The notes under the pieces are model-generated. The model did no database searches, was not told the origin of the DNA, and saw only the letters and a list, made by a program, of their open reading frames with translations. From Fluviicola sp. (GTDB lineage: Bacteria > Bacteroidota > Bacteroidia > Flavobacteriales_D > Crocinitomicaceae), in the NCBI RefSeq assembly GCF_030151805.1, contig NZ_JASLCN010000052.1, forward strand, positions 1-7,284: 7,284 bases of DNA. The letters are read 5' to 3'. Below, piece after piece: positions 1 through 6,770 of the stretch; within the stretch, counting starts at the first letter, position 1; every line of letters begins with the position of its first letter. A program made the translations under genes and the position numbers.

Positions 1-1
1 A

Positions 2-2761
2 AGTGTCTTCGGACAAAAGAAAATACTTGGTCCGGAGGTTTATAATTCCTGGAACAGGGTAGGAGACATCCAGCTTTCCCAGGATGGCCGGTTTGCGGTT
101 TATTCTGTAAAGCCTTATCGCGGTGACGGTTTTCTGTTCGCGGTAGATTTGGAAACGGGAAAAAAAGACTCTGTTGCAAGAGGGTATGAACCGAAATTTG
201 AAGGAACGGGAAATGTGATTTCATTTAAAATTCATCCGGGATTTGATACCCTGCGCAAGGTAGAACTGGCAAAAGTAAATAAAGAGAAATGGCCGAAAGA
301 TTCTCTAGGAGTTTGGTTTCTGAGTCAGGACTCACTTGTGAAATTCAGCCAGCTGAAAGAATTCCGTCTTTCTGAAAAAGGAAATACGCTGGCGTTTACA
401 TCGCAAAAAAATGAATGGCCAAAAGCCTATCTGACGAAAAAGGAAGACAAAAAAGAGAAGAAACTCGAAAAGAAAAAAGGAAAGATCAAAACAGATGGAA
501 AGCTTTTGACCATCATCAGCCTGGATTCGAAGGAAAAGAAGAAATGCTTCAAAAATGTGACGCAGTTCGAAGTAAGTAAAGACGGACAATATGTACTTTT
601 TGTACAACAGGAAAAGTTTAAAAAGGATTCTTTGCGCCTGAATATTTACAACCTTCCGGGCAAAGATTTGTGGAGCAGTAAAAAACGCGTTACAGAATAC
701 GCCGGATTGAATTTCTCCGGGAAAAACAATACCCTTTTAGGTTTGGCTACGGTTGATACAAGTACCAACAAGCGCTGGTCTTTGTTTCTAATCAATCCTG
801 CATCGAAAGAGTTTAAGCAATTGGTTGATACACCTGCTGTTTTTGATAATAACGAAGTGCTTTCCTCCAATTTTAAACCATATCTCAATAATGACGATTC
901 GGAAGTGTTTTTCGGAGTTGCTGATAGACCTGAAAAACCGTTCAAGGATACCGTATTGGAAAGTGAAAAAGCAAAAGTGGATTTGTGGCATTGGAAAGAT
1001 GATCGTCTGCAACCGCAGCAGTTGGTAGAATTGAAACGCGATCAGAATAAAACCAACCTGGTTGTGTACCACCTTAATTCCGGTACAACGACTCAATTAG
1101 GTGCTGATTCACTTAATTTGGTTACGTCGGAAAGATACCCGCAACAAGTGATTCTGGCAAGCAGTGATGCCGCTTACCGTTTTGCAACCTGGACTTTCCC
1201 GAATCCGGATAATTATTACCTGATCCAGGTTTCTACGGGAAAGGTTACGCCTTTGCGTGATAAATTGTATTCCAGACCTTCTTTGTCGCAGGATGGAAAG
1301 GATTTTGTTTTCTGGAATGATATTACCAAAAATTACTACCTGATGAATACGGATTCCCAGGTGGAAGAGTGTATCACATGCAGTTGGAAAGGCACTTTGA
1401 TTGAAGATAAGAACGGTCAGATTTACGAAGACCTGCCACAGGGCATTATCGGTTGGGGACCCAACGATCAAAACGTATTGATTCAATCGGATAAAGATAT
1501 TTTGTCTTACGACCTGAAGACAAAATCCCTGAGACCGATCACAAGTATTCTTCAGAATTCGGAAACGGATACCAATTACAATTATGTGTTGTACAACCTG
1601 AATCCGGATTCCCTTCGTTATTATCCTGAAAACACGGTTTTGACACGTTTCAGCAAAACGACTAAAATGATGGATGTTTACCGGGTCAAAGGTTCTTTTG
1701 GAAACCCGGCTTTCGAACTGATTTCCGGCTCCGGGCACAGTTATTATAACTTCTTCAAAGCGAAGAAAAACGACCGTATTCTGTTCAACAGATCTTCCAA
1801 CAGCGATTTCCCTGATCTGTTTTCGACCACTAAACCGGGAGCAATTATTCAACAGATTTCACACGCAAATCCGCAGCAAAGCCAATACAACTGGTCTACA
1901 GTGGAATTGATCAAATGGAACAGTTATGCGGGAATTCCTTTAGAAGGATTGCTCTACAAACCGGAAAATTTCGATCCGAACGAGGAATATCCGTTACTGG
2001 TTTATTTCTATGAAACCTATTCGGATCAGATTCACAATCATTACGCACCTAAGCCAACGGCTTCCATTATTTTCCCTACGGAATATGCATCGGCAGGATA
2101 TGTTGTTTTCATTCCGGACATCCGCTACACTCCGGGACATCCGGCAAACAGTGCTTACGATTGTATTTTGAGCGGAACGGATGCTGTTTTGAAGAAATAT
2201 TCCAACATCGATTCGAAGAGAATGGGATTGCAGGGACAAAGCTGGGGAGGTTACCAGACGGCACAGTTGATTACGATGACTGATCGTTTTGTGGCGGCAA
2301 TGGCAGGAGCACCTGTGAGCAATATGTTTTCAGCTTACGGAGGAATCCGCTGGGGATCTGGTTTCAGCCGTCAGTTTCAATACGAGCATTCACAAAGCCG
2401 GATCGGGAAAACGATTTGGGAATCTCCTGAATTGTATGTCGAAAACAGCCCTTTGTTTGGCTTGCCGAAAGTAAAAACTCCTTTGTTGATTATGCACAAC
2501 GATGAAGACGGAGCAGTTCCGTGGTACCAGGGGATAGAATTGTATACAGGTCTTCGCCGCCTTCAGAAACCGGTTTGGCTACTGAATTATAATGGAGATG
2601 ATCACAACCTGATGAAACCGGCAAACAGAATGGATTTGAGTATCCGAATGCGCCAGTTCTTCGATTACTACCTGCTCAATAAACCGGAGCCTTTGTGGTT
2701 GAAATCGGGAATTCCTGCGATAGTGAAAGGAAAGAAAACGAATTACGAATTAGTAGAATAA
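2..2761 (+). CDS. S9-family (prolyl oligopeptidase-like) serine peptidase, 5'-truncated by window edge
   Basis: This is the C-terminal 919 residues of a large alpha/beta-hydrolase peptidase. The frame stays open from base 2 with no stop, so the true start lies left of the window; the in-frame TTG at 149 is internal and not a plausible start. The catalytic domain is clear. The nucleophile motif GQSWGGYQ has its Ser codon at 2240-2242, the acid is probably the second Asp of HNDEDGAVPW (2507-2509), and the His is in GDDHNL (2603-2605); this order and spacing are those of S9 enzymes. The preceding roughly 600 residues have short beta-strand/turn units typical of the S9 beta-propeller that gates substrate access. 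A highly basic Lys/Glu-rich stretch (bases about 437-490) looks like a surface loop insertion. Relatives in Bacteroidota are usually exported, but the signal peptide would be outside the window. The subclass (dipeptidyl or oligopeptidase) cannot be decided. The C-terminus TNYELVE is partly encoded by the heptamer repeat sequence found at the right end of the window. Confidence 0.93.
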   Translation, partial: SVFGQKKILGPEVYNSWNRVGDIQLSQDGRFAVYSVKPYRGDGFLFAVDLETGKKDSVARGYEPKFEGTGNVISFKIHPGFDTLRKVELAKVNKEKWPKDSLGVWFLSQDSLVKFSQLKEFRLSEKGNTLAFTSQKNEWPKAYLTKKEDKKEKKLEKKKGKIKTDGKLLTIISLDSKEKKKCFKNVTQFEVSKDGQYVLFVQQEKFKKDSLRLNIYNLPGKDLWSSKKRVTEYAGLNFSGKNNTLLGLATVDTSTNKRWSLFLINPASKEFKQLVDTPAVFDNNEVLSSNFKPYLNNDDSEVFFGVADRPEKPFKDTVLESEKAKVDLWHWKDDRLQPQQLVELKRDQNKTNLVVYHLNSGTTTQLGADSLNLVTSERYPQQVILASSDAAYRFATWTFPNPDNYYLIQVSTGKVTPLRDKLYSRPSLSQDGKDFVFWNDITKNYYLMNTDSQVEECITCSWKGTLIEDKNGQIYEDLPQGIIGWGPNDQNVLIQSDKDILSYDLKTKSLRPITSILQNSETDTNYNYVLYNLNPDSLRYYPENTVLTRFSKTTKMMDVYRVKGSFGNPAFELISGSGHSYYNFFKAKKNDRILFNRSSNSDFPDLFSTTKPGAIIQQISHANPQQSQYNWSTVELIKWNSYAGIPLEGLLYKPENFDPNEEYPLLVYFYETYSDQIHNHYAPKPTASIIFPTEYASAGYVVFIPDIRYTPGHPANSAYDCILSGTDAVLKKYSNIDSKRMGLQGQSWGGYQTAQLITMTDRFVAAMAGAPVSNMFSAYGGIRWGSGFSRQFQYEHSQSRIGKTIWESPELYVENSPLFGLPKVKTPLLIMHNDEDGAVPWYQGIELYTGLRRLQKPVWLLNYNGDDHNLMKPANRMDLSIRMRQFFDYYLLNKPEPLWLKSGIPAIVKGKKTNYELVE
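2739..2752 (+). repeat. Short copy of the AATTACG heptamer inside the peptidase 3' end
   Basis: The sequence cgaattacgaatta is two near-complete units of the same heptamer that forms the array at 7221-7284. It lies in frame and encodes part of the C-terminal TNYELVE tail of the S9 peptidase, nine bases before the stop codon ends. A 14-base match to the array is unlikely by chance in a window of this size, but it is too short to prove common origin. Confidence 0.5.
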
Positions 2762-2800
2762 AAAAAGTCGGGGTGAAAAATTTTTCACCCCGACTTTTTT
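2761..2800. terminator. Bidirectional intrinsic terminator, perfect 40-bp palindrome
   Basis: The two 20-base arms (2761-2780 and 2781-2800) are exact reverse complements with no spacer. The core is gtcggggtgaaaaa paired with tttttcaccccgac. It is flanked by a six-T run on the plus strand (2795-2800) and a seven-A run (2760-2766), which gives seven T on the minus strand. It starts at the last base of the peptidase stop codon and ends 15 bases beyond the stop of the converging lipoprotein gene, so it can stop transcription from both sides. Confidence 0.9.
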
Positions 2801-2815
2801 GTAATAAATCAATTA

Positions 2816-3190
2816 CTAAATAAACACTGTTTCTTCAGTAGTTTCTTCCTGCTCCACTTTGATGATGCCGTTACCAACGGCACCACCCAAGCTTGCTTCT
2901 ATTTTAAGAACGGCGACACCACATTGCCCCAACTGATAGATATCGTTGTAATTGAATATGGCCTCACCCTTATCATTAGTCGTTGTTACTTTTGGTTCTC
3001 TGATAGCACCATGAGGCTGATTGCCTCCGGTTTCTTCTCCGACAAGTTTTACGGTTGCTCCGGCAACGCGGCTGTTGTTCTGATCCAGAACATAGATCTT
3101 AGCAATGGTGTCGGCTTTCTTTCTGCAAGAACCGATGCTTACTAAAGCAATTCCAATTGTCAGGGTTAAAACAGTCCGTGTTATCATCAT
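2816..3190 (-). CDS. Small lipoprotein with carboxypeptidase-regulatory-like/Ig-like fold (paralogue A)
   Basis: A 124-residue predicted lipoprotein of unknown function. From the ATG at 3190 it has a short n-region, a hydrophobic stretch and a lipobox ending I-G-S-C, with Cys at residue 22, followed by RKK. The mature part begins with IYVLDQNNSRVAGATVKLVG and then TNDKGEAIFNYND. This resembles the first strands of carboxypeptidase-regulatory-like or transthyretin-like beta-sandwich domains common in Bacteroidota envelope proteins. The middle YQLGQCGVAVLKIEA block and the C-terminal EETVFI are shared almost exactly with the neighbouring gene at 3354-3737, so the two are tandem duplicates. The start is uncertain: ATG codons at 3190 and 3187 compete with an in-frame TTG at 3211 that would give an MKNK start, placing Cys at position 29 exactly as in the paralogue. 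It lies downstream of a minus-strand terminator, so it probably has its own promoter or depends on read-through. It has a free Cys in the LGQC motif, which is Ala in the paralogue. Confidence 0.85.
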   Translation of the reverse strand: MMITRTVLTLTIGIALVSIGSCRKKADTIAKIYVLDQNNSRVAGATVKLVGEETGGNQPHGAIREPKVTTTNDKGEAIFNYNDIYQLGQCGVAVLKIEASLGGAVGNGIIKVEQEETTEETVFI

Positions 3191-3296
3191 AGCGATAAGT
3201 TTGTTTTTCAAAACTCGGACATTCCTTCTTAAGAATCCGGGGTAAATGAATGAAATGGCTCTATGGATTTTTTTTTCAAAATTCTCAGCGAATAAA

Positions 3297-3333
3297 AAGC
3301 CCCGACTTCTGACTATTCAGAATGTCGGGGCTT
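3297..3333 (-). terminator. Intrinsic terminator after lipoprotein paralogue B (minus strand)
   Basis: The outer arms aagccccgac (3297-3306) and gtcggggctt (3324-3333) enclose an inner stem, ttctga (3307-3312) with tcagaa (3317-3322), around the loop ctat, with one bulged base. This gives about 16 base pairs. Read on the minus strand, the stem is followed by a T-rich run (cttttta), while the plus strand has no T run, so it works for minus-strand transcription only. It lies 20 bases past the stop of the gene at 3354-3737. Confidence 0.88.
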
Positions 3334-3353
3334 AAGCCTTTATTATAAATGAA

Positions 3354-3737
3354 TTACTGGATAAACACAGTTTCTTCGTTCGCTTTTTCTTGTTCGATCT
3401 TAATAATCGCTTGTCCGCTCAAAGCATCTTTTCGTGCTTCGATGTTTAAAACGGCTACTCCTGCCTGTCCAAGTTGATATACATCATTGAAATTGAAAAT
3501 AGCCACTCCGGAACCGTCCGATAAGGTGGTGTCAAATAAAATCACCGGTGGGGAAGGTGTGATTGTTGACTCACCTTTCAACACAACCTGTGCTCCGGCA
3601 ACTCGTTGGTTTTGCGCATCTAAAACATAGATTATTGCAGTAGTGTCTTTCTTCTTTCTACAACCGGAAGAAGAGAAAACGACACCCATTCCAACAATCA
3701 AGGCTCCATAAAATGCTGATTTGATCATTATATTCAT
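3354..3737 (-). CDS. Small lipoprotein with carboxypeptidase-regulatory-like/Ig-like fold (paralogue B)
   Basis: A 127-residue predicted lipoprotein of unknown function. From the ATG at 3737 it starts MNIMIKSAF, has a hydrophobic core and a lipobox ending S-S-G-C (Cys at residue 26), followed by RKKKD. The mature domain begins IYVLDAQNQRVAGAQVVLKG, continues with a DGSGVAIFNFND turn, then YQLGQAGVAVLNIEA, and ends NEETVFIQ. It aligns with the gene at 2816-3190 along its whole length; the least conserved part is the Pro-rich loop STITPSPPV. It follows the third lipoprotein gene with only five bases between that stop and this ATG. An in-frame TTG at 3746 would instead overlap the upstream TGA as TTGA and give an MKNMN start; both options imply translational coupling. 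The family fold is an inference from the strand and turn pattern. A role in envelope adhesion or surface-protein assembly is possible but not shown. Confidence 0.86.
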   Translation of the reverse strand: MNIMIKSAFYGALIVGMGVVFSSSGCRKKKDTTAIIYVLDAQNQRVAGAQVVLKGESTITPSPPVILFDTTLSDGSGVAIFNFNDVYQLGQAGVAVLNIEARKDALSGQAIIKIEQEKANEETVFIQ

Positions 3738-3742
3738 GTTTT

Positions 3743-4117
3743 TCAATTAAGATTAACAGTTAGGACATTGGTAATGTGGGCTCTGCAACGAATGTACCCG
3801 CTTCCCTGATTTGTGTCTCTTTTTACCAATACGTCGAAGTAGCCGGTTGTTTCTTTCTTTCCAAGCTTACTGAAAAATTCTTCCATATCGAAATAGGCAA
3901 AACCTGAGGAGTTTGTTTGAACAGTATCCACATAGGCAGGTGTAGCAGGTTCTGAATTAACGTCAGCAATGATAATCACCTTTGCGTTGTTCACTAATTC
4001 ATTGTTTGATGAACGCACGAAAACCTTTAATATAGAAGGATCCTTTTTACAAGAACTCAATACCAAAAGCACTGAAATCAGGGATAAATATCCAATTTTA
4101 CGTACCATTTTGTTCAT
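3743..4117 (-). CDS. Small lipoprotein, distant paralogue (C), first gene of the minus-strand operon
   Basis: A 124-residue predicted lipoprotein. The frame extends further upstream, to 4222, but the ATG at 4117 gives MNKMVRKIGYLSLIS, a basic n-region and hydrophobic core, ending in the lipobox V-L-S-S-C (Cys at residue 23) and KKD, so it is the preferred start; ATG 4108 is also possible. The mature part keeps the layout of its two neighbours: a VFVRSSNNELVNNAKVIII opening strand pair, a TNSSGFAYFDMEEFF turn, then TGYFDVLVKRD and a final strand block. Sequence identity with them is low, and the EETVFI end is replaced by TVNLN. It is probably the first cistron of a two-gene transcript with paralogue B, starting in the divergent intergenic region. 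Function is unknown. Confidence 0.82.
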   Translation of the reverse strand: MNKMVRKIGYLSLISVLLVLSSCKKDPSILKVFVRSSNNELVNNAKVIIIADVNSEPATPAYVDTVQTNSSGFAYFDMEEFFSKLGKKETTGYFDVLVKRDTNQGSGYIRCRAHITNVLTVNLN

Positions 4118-4299
4118 AGTGTTATTTTTTTTCGTTGTAAATATAATCTTTTTGCGATTATAATCTGATTCTCCACAATTTCGTAACTTCGTTGCTTGAA
4201 AAAGTATGTTTTTAAACATCAATTTAAAAGAAAAAGTTACATTTTCAGTAATATTTTTTCAAATAGACGTTTAGAAACCCAAAAGGTTGTTACAGAATA

Positions 4300-5325
4300 A
4301 TGAAAGAGCAAATCGCTGCAGCTAAGGAAGCTATTGAAAATTATGCATTAACGGATTTGAATGCTGTTGAAGCATTCCGTATTCATTTTTTAGGGTCAAA
4401 AGGAGCGTTGAAGAATCTTTTCGGAGAATTGAAAAGCGTTCCGAATGAAGAAAAAAAGGAAGTGGGTCAGCTTTTGAACGGTTTGCGTTTGCTTGCAGAA
4501 GAAAAGTGGCAATCATCCAAAGAAAGTTTTGAGAATACCCAGAGTTCTGATTCGGATGTGGATGTTACGAGACCGGCAGAACCAATTCCGCTTGGTGCAA
4601 GACATCCGCTTTCCATTGTTCGAAGTGAAATCATTGCCATTTTTGAACGCATCGGTTATGCTGTTTCGGAAGGACCGGAAATCGAAGACGACTGGCACAA
4701 CTTTTCTGCATTGAACTTCCCGCCGGAACACCCGGCAAGAGATATGCAGGATACGTTTTTCATTGAAAAAGGAGAACGTGAAATGGCCTTGAGAACGCAT
4801 ACGTCTTCTGTTCAGGTACGCGTAATGGAATCCTCCACTCCGCCGATCCGGACGATTTCCCCGGGAAGAGTTTACCGGAATGAAGCGATTTCTGCCCGCG
4901 CGCATTGTTTCTTTCACCAGGTGGAAGGATTGTATATCGACAAAAATGTATCTTTCGCAGATTTGAAACAAACGTTGGATTACTTTGCGAAATCCCTGTT
5001 CGGCGACAAAGCGAAAATCCGTCTCCGACCTTCCTATTTCCCGTTCACTGAGCCAAGTGCAGAAGTGGATGTTTCCTGTACGATTTGTAATTCGAAAGGA
5101 TGTAACGTGTGTAAATATACAGGTTGGCTGGAAATTTTGGGTTGCGGAATGGTGGACCCGAATGTGTTGGAAGCTTCCGGAATTGATTCGGAAGTATATA
5201 CCGGATTTGCATTCGGAATGGGAATCGAACGCATTGCCCAACTGAAATTCAGAGTGAACGATCTGAGATTGTATTCTGAAAATGACGTGCGTTTCCTGAA
5301 ACAATTTAAAGGTGTGAATTTCTAA
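4300..5325 (+). CDS. pheS: Phenylalanine--tRNA ligase alpha subunit
   Basis: Catalytic subunit of the class II (alpha-beta)2 phenylalanyl-tRNA synthetase, which charges tRNA-Phe in the cytoplasm. The 341 residues are near the usual length. Residues 1-90 form the charged helical N-terminal arm that contacts tRNA. Motif 1 covers about 102-142 (HPLSIVRSEI through SEGPEIEDDWHNFSALNFP), then LRTHTSSVQVR. Motif 2 is at about 186-210 (SPGRVYRNEAISARAH) and motif 3 at about 303-311 (FAFGMGIER). The Phe pocket segment FAFGMG has the usual Ala. An insertion with four Cys (260, 263, 268, 271; C-x2-C-x4-C-x2-C) precedes TGWLEILGCGMVDPNVL and looks like a zinc knuckle; similar inserts occur in other Bacteroidota PheS, to my knowledge. 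The ATG at 4300 gives the expected N-terminus. It is the first gene of a tight operon. The beta subunit gene pheT is not adjacent. Confidence 0.98.
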   Translation: MKEQIAAAKEAIENYALTDLNAVEAFRIHFLGSKGALKNLFGELKSVPNEEKKEVGQLLNGLRLLAEEKWQSSKESFENTQSSDSDVDVTRPAEPIPLGARHPLSIVRSEIIAIFERIGYAVSEGPEIEDDWHNFSALNFPPEHPARDMQDTFFIEKGEREMALRTHTSSVQVRVMESSTPPIRTISPGRVYRNEAISARAHCFFHQVEGLYIDKNVSFADLKQTLDYFAKSLFGDKAKIRLRPSYFPFTEPSAEVDVSCTICNSKGCNVCKYTGWLEILGCGMVDPNVLEASGIDSEVYTGFAFGMGIERIAQLKFRVNDLRLYSENDVRFLKQFKGVNF

Positions 5326-5326
5326 G

Positions 5327-5686
5327 ATGGGACTTTTTTCGAGTAAACAAAAGACGGAATTTCCCTGGGTGAATCTGACAAGCTCCGAGCAGTTGCACGA
5401 ATTGTTGGATGCTTCCGTTGAGAAACCCTTATTGCTTTTCAAACACAGTACGCGTTGCAGCATTTCTTCCATGGCGCTCAGCCGTTTTGAACATAAAATG
5501 GATCCGGAAAAGGCAACTTGCGTTTATCTGGATTTGTTAGCTTACAGACATTTATCCGACGAGATTGCGGAGTTGACAAACGTTCAGCATCAGTCTCCTC
5601 AGGCAATATTGATTACTAACCGGGAAGTGATTTATTCTGCGACGCACAGTGAAATAGATGCTTCGGACATTATGAAACTCATTTAA
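5327..5686 (+). CDS. ytxJ: YtxJ-like bacillithiol-system thioredoxin-fold protein
   Basis: A 119-residue cytoplasmic protein resembling the YtxJ family (monothiol, thioredoxin fold), which is linked by genome context to bacillithiol, a low-molecular-weight thiol. The signature is LLLFKHSTRCSISSMAL with the presumed redox Cys at residue 44; the family motif is usually HS-x-x-C-P-I-S, so Ser replaces the usual Pro here. A typical cis-Pro loop follows at QSPQA (Pro 91), as in thioredoxin folds. A second Cys at 65 lies in a strand and is unlikely to be a resolving Cys. The expected role is removal of bacillithiol from mixed disulfides on proteins, by analogy with the bacilliredoxins; this is not directly shown for this protein. 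It starts one base after the pheS stop, so it is co-transcribed and probably translationally coupled. Confidence 0.85.
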   Translation: MGLFSSKQKTEFPWVNLTSSEQLHELLDASVEKPLLLFKHSTRCSISSMALSRFEHKMDPEKATCVYLDLLAYRHLSDEIAELTNVQHQSPQAILITNREVIYSATHSEIDASDIMKLI

Positions 5687-5687
5687 T

Positions 5688-6767
5688 ATGAAAAAATACG
5701 GAATCATTGTTCTACTTATTTTGATCGTTGCGGCATTTGTAATCGTTCCGCTAATCAATAAATCAAGTGGTGGCGAATCGGAAGATACCCCAATGGCGAA
5801 GTTCGAAACTCCGGGAAATATCCAGGTGGAATACGGTGCAGAAGTTCCTGTGAAATTTTCCATTCCGGAAGGCCTGGTGAAAGTAGAATTGTTGTACAAC
5901 GATTCGGTCTTTGAAACCTGGAATAACCCGAAAGTTCAGAAGAGAGCTGTAGCGATGCAGACGAATTATTACGGTGTAGGAACAAGACCTTTGGTATTGC
6001 GATCGACTTTTAAGGATGGAACATCTTTGGAGAATGCGATCAATGTTCGCGTTGTTTCGAATATCATTCCTGAGTTGCGTTTTGTGAAAATCGTTAAGGA
6101 ATACCCGCACAATCCGGAGAATTACACACAGGGATTTGAATTTGACGGAAACCAGTTGTATGAAGGAACGGGTGATCCGGGACAGCAGGGGAAAACGCTT
6201 GTTGGACCGATTTCTTTGGAAACCGGAAAGTTCATCGAGCCTAAAAACGGCCTGGATGCAACGTATTTCGGAGAAGGGATTACTATTTTGGGAGATTTGT
6301 TGTACCAGGTTACCTGGCAGAACAGCAAATGTTTTGTGTACGATAAGAAAACGATGGTTCTGAAAGATGAGTTCAACTATGTGGGACAAGGCTGGGGATT
6401 GTGTAATGATGGAAAAGTGATCATGATGTCGGATGGGTCTGAGCGCATTACGTTCCGTGATCCGAAATCCTTCCAGGCGATTCGCGCGATTGAAGTCTAT
6501 GACAAGAAAGGTCCGCGTACGCAGTTGAACGAATTGGAATACATCGACGGAAAGATTTATGCAAATGTCTATACAACGGGAACTGTTTTGGTGATCGAAC
6601 CAACTACGGGCCGTGTGTTGGAGGAAATTGATGCAAATGAATTGATTATCCGCGGAAAAAATGGCGGAGACGTTTTGAACGGAATCGCTTACAATAAGCT
6701 GACGAAGAAATTGTATATGACCGGAAAATACTGGACAAAAACATTTGAAGTTTCTATTGCTCAATAA
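5688..6767 (+). CDS. Glutaminyl-peptide cyclotransferase (plant/bacterial beta-propeller type), membrane-anchored or exported
   Basis: An enzyme that converts N-terminal Gln of peptides and proteins to pyroglutamate with release of ammonia. Residues about 5-23 form a hydrophobic signal peptide or anchor after MKKYG; no lipobox Cys follows, so it is either an uncleaved membrane anchor or a secreted protein, and the enzyme acts in the periplasm. Residues about 40-125 form an all-beta, Ig-like domain. Residues about 130-359 are the five-bladed propeller domain of the family, recognised by YTQGFEF (146), YEGTG (158), FGEG (194), VTWQ (208), GQGWGL (233), MSDGS (247), LNELEY (280), NGIAY (331) and TGKYW (345). 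These are family landmarks and include the acidic and Trp residues of the pocket, although I cannot assign each catalytic residue without an alignment. The N-terminal Ig-like domain is an accessory known from some Bacteroidota members. It starts one base after the ytxJ-like gene stop. Confidence 0.92.
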   Translation: MKKYGIIVLLILIVAAFVIVPLINKSSGGESEDTPMAKFETPGNIQVEYGAEVPVKFSIPEGLVKVELLYNDSVFETWNNPKVQKRAVAMQTNYYGVGTRPLVLRSTFKDGTSLENAINVRVVSNIIPELRFVKIVKEYPHNPENYTQGFEFDGNQLYEGTGDPGQQGKTLVGPISLETGKFIEPKNGLDATYFGEGITILGDLLYQVTWQNSKCFVYDKKTMVLKDEFNYVGQGWGLCNDGKVIMMSDGSERITFRDPKSFQAIRAIEVYDKKGPRTQLNELEYIDGKIYANVYTTGTVLVIEPTTGRVLEEIDANELIIRGKNGGDVLNGIAYNKLTKKLYMTGKYWTKTFEVSIAQ

Positions 6768-6770
6768 ATC

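Noticed and set aside
1109..1852. Minus-strand open frame of 247 codons opposite the S9 peptidase
   Set aside because: It lies wholly inside the propeller-coding part of the peptidase and looks like codon-usage shadow.
3216..3239. Asymmetric hairpin (cgga ... ttcttaagaa tccg) upstream of lipoprotein A, possible leader element
   Set aside because: The pairing needs a six-base one-sided bulge and there is no known motif, so it is not supported as a regulatory RNA.
4138..4145. Possible Bacteroidota promoter -7 box on the minus strand (tatattta, close to TAnnTTTG) upstream of the lipoprotein operon
   Set aside because: It matches seven of eight positions and is well placed about 20 bases from the ATG, but no TTG-type -33 element lies at the right distance, and such A+T-rich sequence gives chance matches.
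4156..4165. Palindrome gattataatc in the divergent intergenic region, a possible operator
   Set aside because: Ten bases of A+T-rich palindrome are expected by chance here, and no second copy was seen near either gene.
4206..4219. Inverted repeat atgttt-tt-aaacat between the divergent operons
   Set aside because: The stem is only six A+T-rich pairs and not placed as a terminator; it could be an operator but nothing else supports that.
4513..5472. Minus-strand open frame of 319 codons opposite pheS and the ytxJ-like gene
   Set aside because: It is the complement of conserved PheS motifs and crosses a gene boundary; the translated protein shows no family features.
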